Part shown: in pieces, positions 17,714 through 25,526 of the stretch | How positions within the stretch are numbered: position 1 is the stretch's first letter | Layout: the number at the start of each line of letters is the position of its first letter | Assembly: GCF_000632985.1 (NCBI RefSeq) | Contig: NZ_CP007481.1 | Span: forward strand, 124,001 to 188,000 | Length of the DNA: 64,000 nt | Reading direction: 5' to 3' | DNA from: Neorickettsia helminthoeca str. Oregon | Lineage (GTDB): Bacteria > Pseudomonadota > Alphaproteobacteria > Rickettsiales > Anaplasmataceae | The notes under the pieces: model-generated | Seen by the model: only the letters and a program-made list of their open reading frames with translations | Database searches by the model: none | Told to the model about the DNA's origin: nothing | Translations under genes and position numbers: made by a program

Positions 17714-18592
17714 ATGTTCCAAGTGAATAAAATGTTAAAGGTGAACAACAATCTCATTGATAAAAAATTCCTTATTGTCACTTCCGTTGCGGCAGTTGCC
17801 TTCGTTGCGGTGATGTCTATGTTGATCGCTCTGTTGATACAGAGCCGCTCTAACGCAGCTAAATTGAGTAATATTGAAGGCAAAATTTTCGGGCTTGACA
17901 TGGAGGTTAAGGACATAGAGATTAGGAATATTGCGCTTCAGGGTTCAGATCTGGACAGGTCTTCGGAAGAGCGAATTTCAGAGCTGTGTGGTCCTACTAC
18001 AGTCCAAGTTCCACTCCTGAACACGCCTGTTGAGCATGCGCTTCAGATTGTGGAACGCGGTAAAGTTCCTGACACTACTGGGGCAAGCGTAGATACTGCC
18101 CAACTTTCTAAAGTACCTAATGCTAGTGTTAAACCGAATGGCGAAGACAAAGAGCAAGTAACTACTTCTGGCGCAGGCGTTGATGGTAGTGCTACGTCAA
18201 AGGGCATCTATACTGTGCAACAGTCTATTACGGATGCTTATTCCTTGAAATCGGGTAGTAAAAAACAAGTACCTAATCCTGGCGCAGCGAAACTTAATAC
18301 TAGTGTTACACTGAATGGCAAACGCGAAGAGTACACAATTACTTCTGGCGCAGGCGTTGATGGTAGTGCTACGTCAAAGGGCATCTATACTGTGCAACAG
18401 TCTATTACGGATGCTTATTCCTTGAAATCGGGTAGTGAGCAGCCACTTCCTGTTATAACCATTTCTTCTAGTCTTGTACCAAATAGTGAGCAACAAGTAC
18501 AGAATGATGATACACTGGTTAATCCTGATACTAATCTGAATCAGAGCAGTACTGCTCCTCTTGCTCAAGAAGAGTTCAGCAATGGCCTCTAA
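17714..18592 (+). CDS. Membrane-anchored protein with internal repeats, probable surface or periplasmic antigen-like protein
   Basis: I do not recognise a family. The 292-residue protein has a basic cytoplasmic tail (1-18), one strong transmembrane helix (about 19-43) and a long, polar, Ser/Thr/Asn/Gln-rich exterior region. Residues 151-182 and 210-241 are identical, starting TSGAGVDGSATSKGIYT, and the repeat period is 59 residues with weaker similarity outside the core. The two 96-base DNA cores look identical, indicating recent duplication or gene conversion. The architecture resembles variable, repeat-bearing antigens of Anaplasmataceae, but that role is inference. A residue stretch of about 48-78 could form a short coiled coil. 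Confidence 0.75.
   Translation: MFQVNKMLKVNNNLIDKKFLIVTSVAAVAFVAVMSMLIALLIQSRSNAAKLSNIEGKIFGLDMEVKDIEIRNIALQGSDLDRSSEERISELCGPTTVQVPLLNTPVEHALQIVERGKVPDTTGASVDTAQLSKVPNASVKPNGEDKEQVTTSGAGVDGSATSKGIYTVQQSITDAYSLKSGSKKQVPNPGAAKLNTSVTLNGKREEYTITSGAGVDGSATSKGIYTVQQSITDAYSLKSGSEQPLPVITISSSLVPNSEQQVQNDDTLVNPDTNLNQSSTAPLAQEEFSNGL
18164..18436 (+). repeat. Two 96-base in-frame repeat cores, period 177 bases
   Basis: Copies at 18164-18259 and 18341-18436 appear identical at every base. The 45 bases preceding each core are also related but diverged. The period is a multiple of three, so copy-number change would keep the frame. Confidence 0.95.
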
Positions 18593-18604
18593 CTTTCCTT
18601 ATAT

Positions 18605-18636
18605 TGCTGGAGAGGTGTAATTCTCTTAGCGTTTTT
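18605..18636 (+). terminator. Candidate rho-independent terminator after the repeat-protein gene
   Basis: An imperfect stem (GCT..AGAG pairing with CTCT..AGC) closes an 8-base loop and is followed by GTTTTT, 13 bases after the stop codon. Confidence 0.4.
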
Positions 18637-18752
18637 AGATAGGGGTCGGTATCTCTTCCCGGTGAGACGAGTTCTATGGTGGCTTCTAGCCCTCTTGCGT
18701 TGCTTTTTCAGCACCCCGGTGCTAGAATCAGCGCTAAGTTTTTCCTCTGGAA

Positions 18753-20027
18753 GTGCAAAATCTGATACAAACTCGTCTCACGAACGGCCTTTCCGTTTTC
18801 GTGGATAATATTCCGGGTAACTATTCTGTTTCGATTAAGATATGGGTTAGAGCCGGTAGTAACTACGAACAACAGGAGAATAATGGCATTGCTCACTTTC
18901 TTGAGCATATGATCTTCAAAGGTACTAAAACCAGGACAGCAGAGCAAATAGCAAAGGATTTCGATGAACTCGGCGGTCATTTCAATGCCTGCACCGGTAA
19001 GGGCTACACTATATACTATGCGAAAGTATTAGCAGAATACCTAGATAAGGGTATGGAGCTCCTTTCAGATGTGCTCAATAACTCTGTTTTCCCGGATGTG
19101 GAGCTGCAACGTGAAAAAATGGTGGTTCTAGAAGAAATCCTGCAGACCGAAGATACTCCGGATGATATCATTTTCGACCGTTTCTTTGAAACCATTTATC
19201 CTGATCAACCATATGGTAGACCAATTCTTGGTTCTAGGGATAATGTGAGAAATTTCACAAAGAACGATCTGACTTCATTCATAAGTGAACACTACTACCC
19301 AGAAAATATGATGCTGATTGTATCGGGTGGTGTGGACATTAATGTCTTCCTTGTCTTAGCTGAAAAATATTTCGCGGATATGAAGTCTGTGGATGTAAGT
19401 AAAAAAGATCCGGCACCGGCTGTATACCAACCCAGGGAGTACAGAGAAGAGCGAAAGTTGGAACAGACTCACATAATTTTGGGCTTTCCAGGTGTGTCAT
19501 ATCAGGATAGCATCGCTCAGATATATTCTTCCAAGATTCTGACTATACTCCTGGGTGCAAGCATGTCCTCAAGATTGTTCCAGGAGGTCAGGGAGAAAAG
19601 GGGGTTAGCATACTCCATCAGCGCTTTCCATTCTCCTGCTGAGACTTCCGGGATCATAGGTATTTATTCTTCCGCGGATCCGAAAAAGCTCACGGAACTG
19701 GTGACAGTTGTCCTAGAAGAATTAGTTCGTCTCGAGAGTACGCTGACTATGGAGGAAATCGAAAGAGCGAAAAAGCAAATTAAATCCTCACTCCTAATGG
19801 GTTTGGAGAGTAATGAATCGCGTGCTTCTTATATAGGAAAGTCGTTCCACTATTTCGGGAAGTACCTCGATGGTGAAACCATTACTAGAGTGATTAATGA
19901 GATAACAGTACAGGATGTTGCAGCAATTGCGAATCTCATGCTTACGGAAAAGAAAGTAAGTCTTGCTTCTATTGGTGCAAAAGATGGGTTGCCTGAGTAT
20001 GAAAAGTTGCTAGATATACTAAAATGA
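18753..20027 (+). CDS. M16-family zinc metallopeptidase (mitochondrial processing peptidase-like)
   Basis: A 424-residue pitrilysin-family peptidase. The inverted zinc motif HxxEH is intact (His48, Glu51, His52 in AHFLEHM) and the third ligand region is LEEIL with Glu127/128. The C-terminal half carries the RLFQEVREKRGLAYSISAF block of the second M16 domain. It is close to the alphaproteobacterial ancestor of the mitochondrial processing peptidase beta subunit. It starts at a GTG preceded by ggaa. No signal peptide is evident, so it is probably cytoplasmic or membrane-associated. It sits just upstream of hslVU. Confidence 0.9.
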   Translation: MQNLIQTRLTNGLSVFVDNIPGNYSVSIKIWVRAGSNYEQQENNGIAHFLEHMIFKGTKTRTAEQIAKDFDELGGHFNACTGKGYTIYYAKVLAEYLDKGMELLSDVLNNSVFPDVELQREKMVVLEEILQTEDTPDDIIFDRFFETIYPDQPYGRPILGSRDNVRNFTKNDLTSFISEHYYPENMMLIVSGGVDINVFLVLAEKYFADMKSVDVSKKDPAPAVYQPREYREERKLEQTHIILGFPGVSYQDSIAQIYSSKILTILLGASMSSRLFQEVREKRGLAYSISAFHSPAETSGIIGIYSSADPKKLTELVTVVLEELVRLESTLTMEEIERAKKQIKSSLLMGLESNESRASYIGKSFHYFGKYLDGETITRVINEITVQDVAAIANLMLTEKKVSLASIGAKDGLPEYEKLLDILK

Positions 20028-20100
20028 GTCGTAATGTTTGTCTGAGAATGTGAGTCCGCTTGGAGTAAGATTGTTCAAGTTGGGTTTTTGGAGATTGTAA

Positions 20101-20664
20101 ATGGGTATTGAGTTGCACGGGACTACTATTCTTTCTATCAGGAAGGATAACAAAGTTGTGATTATTGGGGATGGACAGGTCACTATGGGAAATGCAGTTG
20201 TAGTGAAATCAACTGCGCAGAAAGTAAAGCGCCTCTCTAATGGAAAGATTATTTCTGGATTTGCTGGTTCCACTGCGGATGCTTTTACCCTGTTTGAGCG
20301 TCTTGAATCGAAATTGGAAGCCCATCCAGGACAGTTACTGAGAGCTTGTGTGGAATTGGCGAAAGATTGGCGAACGGATAAATATCTTCGTAGGCTGGAA
20401 GCAATGATGATAGTTGCTGATGCTCGTGGTACATTTATACTGAACGGTGCAGGAGATGTCATTGAACCGGAAGACAATGTGGCTGCGATCGGTTCAGGAG
20501 GAAATTATGCCTTGGCAGCTGCCAAGGCTCTATCTAGATATGCTGACAATCTGGATGCTTATCAGATCGCAGAGTCTGCCATGAAGATAGCAGCTGGAAT
20601 TTGTGTTTTCACAAATGAGAATTTCACAGTCGAAACAATTGATTGTGCTTCAAAAGATGAATGA
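20101..20664 (+). CDS. hslV: HslV, proteasome-like peptidase subunit of HslVU
   Basis: Threonine protease of 187 residues that forms the double hexamer capped by HslU. The sequence [10 protein letters not shown] places the nucleophile Thr at residue 8 after a 7-residue propeptide; the downstream GDGQVTMGN and [17 protein letters not shown] segments are characteristic. It is followed by hslU after 26 bases, the usual operon. Confidence 0.95.
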   Translation: MGIELHGTTILSIRKDNKVVIIGDGQVTMGNAVVVKSTAQKVKRLSNGKIISGFAGSTADAFTLFERLESKLEAHPGQLLRACVELAKDWRTDKYLRRLEAMMIVADARGTFILNGAGDVIEPEDNVAAIGSGGNYALAAAKALSRYADNLDAYQIAESAMKIAAGICVFTNENFTVETIDCASKDE

Positions 20665-20690
20665 TTGGTAGTTAGATTGGCGTTTGAAAA

Positions 20691-22118
20691 ATGAGTACAG
20701 ATAAAGTCTTTAAATATTCTGCTGCGGTCGAAAAGGATGTTGCACCTCTTTTAGAGGATGCTTATTCTGCATCCCCTAAAGAGATTGTTAGCTATCTAGA
20801 TAGGTTTGTCATAGGACAGAAGTTGGCTAAGAAAAAAATTGCCATCGCTATAAGGAATCGTTGGAGGAGGAATAATGTTCCAAAGCCGCTACAGGATGAG
20901 ATAATTCCGAAGAATATATTGATGATCGGACCTACGGGCGTCGGAAAGACTGAAATAGCGAGACGTGTTGCAAATCTATCAGGCGCCCCATTTATAAAAG
21001 TCGAAGCAACAAAATTCACAGAAGTTGGCTATGTCGGGCGGGATGTTGAATCGATTATCAGGGATCTTGTAGATAGTGCCGTGGCACAAGTGAAAGATCA
21101 AAAACGTAGAGAGTTTGCAAAGGAAGCTGAAAGTTCAGCCAAAGAGAAAATACTTGATGCACTTGTAGGAAAAAAAGTTGAGGATGATGAAGAAGATCTT
21201 GAAGGTGGGGACTCAGGATCTGGAAAGGCTAATACAAGAGCAGTTTTCGAGAAGAAATTAGACGAGGGAAGTCTAGATGAGTCAGAGATTGAGATAAATA
21301 TACGTGATATTCCGCAAAATAGTTTTCCCACAATGGATGTCCCGGGAATGCCAGGTACACAGATCGGCATGATGAATATCGGCGATATGATGAATAAGGT
21401 CTTCGGCGCCGGTAAGAAGTTCAAGAAAAAACGGGTAAAGGTAAAAGATGCTTGGAAAATTCTTATCGATGCTGAGGTCGAGGAACTTTTCGATGAGGAT
21501 GCGATAGTCAAAGATGCACTTGAGCTGGTAACAACCAAGGGAATGGTCTTTATCGATGAAATAGATAAGATCTGTGCTCGCTCGGAAGTCCGTGGTGAAG
21601 TGAATAGGGAAGGTGTGCAGCGGGATCTACTGCCGTTGCTCGAGGGAACCGCAGTAGTCACGAAGTATGGGGTCGTGAAAACTGATCATATATTATTCGT
21701 CGGTTCAGGAGCGTTCCATTTTGCTAAACCCTCCGATCTTCTACCAGAGTTACAGGGTCGTCTACCAATAAGAGTGGAGCTTGATTCCCTAGATGTCGGT
21801 GATATGACACGCATACTTACAGAAACTGAATCTAGTCTACTTAAGCAGTACTGTGCGTTGTTGGAAACTGAAGGGGTCTCTCTTGAGTTTACTAAGGATG
21901 GCGTGAGTGCCATTGCTGAAGCCGCTATTACCGTCAATAGTGAAGTCGAGAACATTGGTGCAAGACGTCTTCATACGATTATGGAAACGCTGCTCGAAGA
22001 AATCAATTTTGAATCCGGGGAGAACAAGGGTAAGACCTTCTCTATTGATCGCGAGTATGTTGATAAGTATCTACAGAGCATTATCAAGAAGCTGGATCTG
22101 TCAAAATTCATTTTGTAG
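20691..22118 (+). CDS. hslU: HslU, AAA+ unfoldase subunit of HslVU
   Basis: ATPase that unfolds substrates and feeds them to HslV. It has 475 residues, with Walker A GPTGVGKTE at 80-88, Walker B GMVFIDEIDKI near 285, and an acidic I-domain (about 150-245) between them. The C-terminus SIIKKLDLSKFIL provides the tail that inserts into HslV. About 20 extra residues precede the conserved PKEIVSYLDRFVIGQ start. ispD follows 6 bases after the stop, so it is probably in the same transcript. Confidence 0.95.
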   Translation: MSTDKVFKYSAAVEKDVAPLLEDAYSASPKEIVSYLDRFVIGQKLAKKKIAIAIRNRWRRNNVPKPLQDEIIPKNILMIGPTGVGKTEIARRVANLSGAPFIKVEATKFTEVGYVGRDVESIIRDLVDSAVAQVKDQKRREFAKEAESSAKEKILDALVGKKVEDDEEDLEGGDSGSGKANTRAVFEKKLDEGSLDESEIEINIRDIPQNSFPTMDVPGMPGTQIGMMNIGDMMNKVFGAGKKFKKKRVKVKDAWKILIDAEVEELFDEDAIVKDALELVTTKGMVFIDEIDKICARSEVRGEVNREGVQRDLLPLLEGTAVVTKYGVVKTDHILFVGSGAFHFAKPSDLLPELQGRLPIRVELDSLDVGDMTRILTETESSLLKQYCALLETEGVSLEFTKDGVSAIAEAAITVNSEVENIGARRLHTIMETLLEEINFESGENKGKTFSIDREYVDKYLQSIIKKLDLSKFIL

Positions 22119-22124
22119 TATTAC

Positions 22125-22799
22125 ATGCCACGAATCGCTGTAGTTATTGTTGCTGGAGGATCTGGGTCCAGGATGCTGTCTTCCGGTTCCCCCAAGCAAT
22201 ATCTGAGATTTTCCGGTAAGGCAGTGCTGCAGCATACTATTGAAGCGTTTTTGGCGCATCACGAAATTAGCCGAATACAATTGGTAGTTAATCCTCTACA
22301 TGATGTATATTATTCATCGATATTAGAGATTTTCGATAGGAGAATGGTTTCTAGCTCGAAGGCTGGTAGTACTCGTGCTGAGTCCGTATTTTCCGGTCTT
22401 ATGGATCTAAAACGACATGAACCCGATTACGTACTCATACATGATGCGGTCAGACCACTTGTCTCACTCGGATTAATCGATGCTGTGATAAAGCATCTAT
22501 TGAATGGTGCTCAAGGCGTAGTGCCTGCAATCGAGGTCCGGGATACCGTTGTGAAAAGGAGGAGTGATTATGTGGAAGGTGTTCTCGAGAGAGAAGAGTT
22601 AGTTTTTTTACAAACCCCACAAGGTTTTATTTTTAAGGAGATTCTGGATGCGTATACTGCTTCCTCTGGAAGTTATACGGATGATGTCACATTAGCGGAG
22701 ACCAGCGGTATAAAAGTGAAACTTATCCCAGGGGATCAGAAAAACTTCAAGATTACATTCCCGTTCGATCTAGAGGTCGCGACTCTTTTGTTATCCTAG
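22125..22799 (+). CDS. ispD: 2-C-methyl-D-erythritol 4-phosphate cytidylyltransferase
   Basis: Third step of the MEP isoprenoid pathway (CTP + MEP to CDP-ME). The 224-residue protein has the nucleotidyltransferase loop VAGGSGSRM with SPKQYL, the HDAVRP motif and LQTPQGF, all diagnostic of IspD. It starts 6 bases after hslU. It shows that isoprenoids are made by the bacterial pathway rather than taken as mevalonate-pathway precursors. Confidence 0.93.
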   Translation: MPRIAVVIVAGGSGSRMLSSGSPKQYLRFSGKAVLQHTIEAFLAHHEISRIQLVVNPLHDVYYSSILEIFDRRMVSSSKAGSTRAESVFSGLMDLKRHEPDYVLIHDAVRPLVSLGLIDAVIKHLLNGAQGVVPAIEVRDTVVKRRSDYVEGVLEREELVFLQTPQGFIFKEILDAYTASSGSYTDDVTLAETSGIKVKLIPGDQKNFKITFPFDLEVATLLLS

Positions 22800-22911
22800 G
22801 TTTATCAAAGCAGACTTGATCTATTACCGTTGCCCCTCTAATTCATACTGAACTTGAAAATATAATTGAGATAGTCGATAATTTGGCCGCGCGTCTTCTT
22901 TCTCAGATAAA

Positions 22912-23955
22912 GTGTGTGAAAAGCTCCTGGTAAGCTTGCTGCAATGTTTACCGCCTTCTCTTGCTCATGAAATCACCTGCATAGCCTTGAGATGCTTTCC
23001 CGGCATTAGTAGGAACTCGTTTGAGGATCCCGTTTTGGAAAATGAAGTCTGCGGTTTGTCTTTCAAAAACCCAGTAGGGATCGCGGCAGGCTTTGATAAA
23101 AATGCTGAATGCGTCAATCCTTTAAGTAGGACAGGTTTTGGTTTCCTCGAACTTGGGACTGTCACATTAAAACCGCAAAAAGGGAATCCAAAACCGCGTC
23201 TGTTCAGGTTGCCTGAGGATCGTGCTGTTATAAATCGTCTTGGATTCAATAACAAGGGTGTCGAATATTTTCTAAAGCGACTTGTGAAAGCGAAATATAA
23301 TCGATCGTTGCCGCCTATTGGTGTGAACATCGGGAAAAATGCCACCTCACTAGATGCCATTTCTGATTACGCACGATTAGCGAAAAGAGTGTCCAAGGTT
23401 GCTGATTATGTGACATTGAATATTTCCTCTCCAAACACTGCTAAGCTGAGGGACATGCAGAAAATCGAAATACTACAGCAGCTCTTGGTTTCCGTTAAAG
23501 CTGCTGTAGTAGAAGGGATGCCGATTTTTATTAAAGTTGCACCTGACCTCACCGATGAGGCTAAAGTAGACATTATGCAGCTTGCTGTGAAACAAAAAGT
23601 TACTGGGATCATTGTGGCAAACACTACAATTGGGTGTCGGGAGAAATTGAAGAGTAAATGTAAAGTGGAATACGGGGGTTTAAGTGGTGCTCCGCTCTTT
23701 GAGCTTTCCACGACATTGTTAAGAGAGATGTATAAATATGCAGGAGGAAGGCTTGTATTCATCGGTTGCGGTGGCGTTTCAGATGTGGAAACGGCGTACA
23801 TCAAAATCAGGAATGGAGCTACACTGATTCAGGTTTATACCGCTTTCACTTACCAAGGTTTTGGGCTGCTTAATGAGATAAAAAAGGGATTAGCACAGAG
23901 AATCAAATCAGATGGATTCCGATCCATAAATGAGGCAATAGGTCTTGATGTCTAG
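22912..23955 (+). CDS. pyrD: Dihydroorotate dehydrogenase, quinone-dependent (class 2)
   Basis: Fourth step of pyrimidine synthesis, membrane-associated and coupled to the quinone pool. The 347 residues include the amphipathic N-terminal helix of class 2 enzymes, AGFDKNAE, NRLGFNNKG, VNIGKN, NISSPNTAKLR with the catalytic Ser, and the FMN-phosphate-binding FIGCGGVSD. The start is GTG 22912. Together with carB in this window it indicates de novo UMP synthesis. Confidence 0.93.
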   Translation: MCEKLLVSLLQCLPPSLAHEITCIALRCFPGISRNSFEDPVLENEVCGLSFKNPVGIAAGFDKNAECVNPLSRTGFGFLELGTVTLKPQKGNPKPRLFRLPEDRAVINRLGFNNKGVEYFLKRLVKAKYNRSLPPIGVNIGKNATSLDAISDYARLAKRVSKVADYVTLNISSPNTAKLRDMQKIEILQQLLVSVKAAVVEGMPIFIKVAPDLTDEAKVDIMQLAVKQKVTGIIVANTTIGCREKLKSKCKVEYGGLSGAPLFELSTTLLREMYKYAGGRLVFIGCGGVSDVETAYIKIRNGATLIQVYTAFTYQGFGLLNEIKKGLAQRIKSDGFRSINEAIGLDV

Positions 23956-23968
23956 CTGTCGTCCAGGA

Positions 23969-25279
23969 CTAACTGTGTGTAGACTTTTTTCCATTATGCG
24001 ATGGTTTCACCTTATCTGCATTATAGTACAGGTCAAACCAGTGAGGTCTATAATTATACATTGTGATCGGTTTGCGCGAGACAAAACCGGATAGGATCAA
24101 TATGTTACCCAGAAGGTAGTCATAGCGGGCATTGATTGACTTTCCACCATCTAAGGTCGTGCCTTCAATGTTGATGCTTGTATCTGTTACCTCAATTATC
24201 GCGCCCAGCTCCTGCATTATTTCTATGAATTTATGAAGTTTACTACTTATCTTGAGTCCCTTGTTGTTCTCTATGGAGCTTTTACCATTTGCAGTGCAAA
24301 GCAAAAAGAGTAGAATCTGAAAATTATCTATAGAAATATCAGATTCCTTAATCGTGACACCATTGAGTCGAGCGCTTTTGACATTAATGCTACCTATTTT
24401 GTTTCCTAAATTCTTACCTGATATTGTTGTATTAATGTCGGCAGACATTTCTCTGAGGATTCTGTATACTCTGAGACGATCCTCATTCAAGCAAATACCC
24501 TCTATCGTGATTTCGGAGCCAGGGATGAGTGTTGCTGCTGCAACCAAGAAGAGCGTAATAGAAGGATCACCCGGGATTATAATATCCTGTGGACGCAGTT
24601 CAGGTATCCCACAGATGGTTGTTTTTGTATTCTCTTTGCTGCGAATGATTGTGATATCCGCACCTAAATGTTTAAGCATCAACTCAGTGTGATTCGTGCT
24701 ACCAGAAAAAGGTTCCACAATGGTTGTAGTACCCTTTGTATTGAGTCCGGCCATCAAGAGCGCGCTTTTAATCTGAGAACAGGAATGTTCAAGTATATGT
24801 ATATGTGGAACACAATAATCATTTCCTTTGACAATAGTTGGTAGAGTACATGAAGTTATTTCAATTCCAATATCGGAAAAGTGTTTCACACCCTTTATCT
24901 TGAACTTATCAAGGAAGTGTCCATACCCAGTAATTATCGTCTGAAAAGAATAACTGGCAACAACTCCAAGCAGGAGATGCATGGCTATTCTGGAGTTTCC
25001 AATGTTCAATACGTCCGTAGGTGCACTGAGTCCGCGTACACCGACACCATACACTTCTATTCTGGAATCCGAGATTCTTTTAATCTCCACACCGAGATGC
25101 TGTAGACAGCACATTGTACTGACGGTACTGTCAGAAATAAAAGAAGGAGAGATAGTAGACTTCCCCACAGCTTGAGCCAGAATAAATAGACCTCTTTGCA
25201 ACGACGACTCGTCGGGCGGAACCTTATACAGTCCCTTCAAAGGTGCGATCTTTCTGATTGTGCAACCCTGGGTTTCCAT
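23969..25279 (-). CDS. aroA: EPSP synthase (AroA) homologue with degenerate active site
   Basis: Clearly of the 3-phosphoshikimate 1-carboxyvinyltransferase fold, closest in pattern to class II enzymes (for example KSALLMAGLNTKGTTTIVEP at 171-190 and HTELMLKHLGADI). However, many catalytic positions have changed: the substrate-binding Lys of PGDKS is Glu24; the GNxxTxxR motif reads GNSRIAMH (94-101); the DE pair is Asp318-Asn319; the ELRxKESDR motif reads NKGLKISSKLHK (339-350); and the late RIAMS arginine is Tyr. Arg29 and the SQ pair (168-169) remain. Loss of normal EPSP synthase activity is inferred. No other shikimate gene is in the window. Length (436) is full, with no frameshift, so it is maintained as a protein. 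Confidence 0.75.
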   Translation of the reverse strand: METQGCTIRKIAPLKGLYKVPPDESSLQRGLFILAQAVGKSTISPSFISDSTVSTMCCLQHLGVEIKRISDSRIEVYGVGVRGLSAPTDVLNIGNSRIAMHLLLGVVASYSFQTIITGYGHFLDKFKIKGVKHFSDIGIEITSCTLPTIVKGNDYCVPHIHILEHSCSQIKSALLMAGLNTKGTTTIVEPFSGSTNHTELMLKHLGADITIIRSKENTKTTICGIPELRPQDIIIPGDPSITLFLVAAATLIPGSEITIEGICLNEDRLRVYRILREMSADINTTISGKNLGNKIGSINVKSARLNGVTIKESDISIDNFQILLFLLCTANGKSSIENNKGLKISSKLHKFIEIMQELGAIIEVTDTSINIEGTTLDGGKSINARYDYLLGNILILSGFVSRKPITMYNYRPHWFDLYYNADKVKPSHNGKKSTHS

Positions 25280-25526
25280 CGTTTTTCTTCATAGAAAGCC
25301 TACGAATTCTTGTAGCTGTCGTTAGTACTGAATAAAGTGAAGTAAAGGCATCGTAGGCTACAGGTAAGTATAGACCTATTACCTTTGCATTGAAAGCAAA
25401 ATATCTAAGAAGTTCATACATATGAAAGGAAGTAACGATTGTAGGCTTCTCACGCTTTCGAAGATCTATAAGTCTAGAGCACTTTCATCGACTCAAAATC
25501 CGCCAGACAGAAACACAATGACCGAT

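Noticed and set aside
18709-18724. GC-rich palindrome agcacc/ggtgct before the M16 peptidase gene
   Set aside because: Only a 2-base loop and no T tract; too small to call a terminator or operator.
21098-21661. 187-codon minus-strand frame opposite hslU
   Set aside because: A Ser-rich mirror of hslU codon usage; hslU is certain on the other strand.
25224-25421. 65-codon minus-strand frame overlapping the aroA start
   Set aside because: Overlaps the AroA N-terminus in another frame, and composition is not protein-like; no support beyond length.
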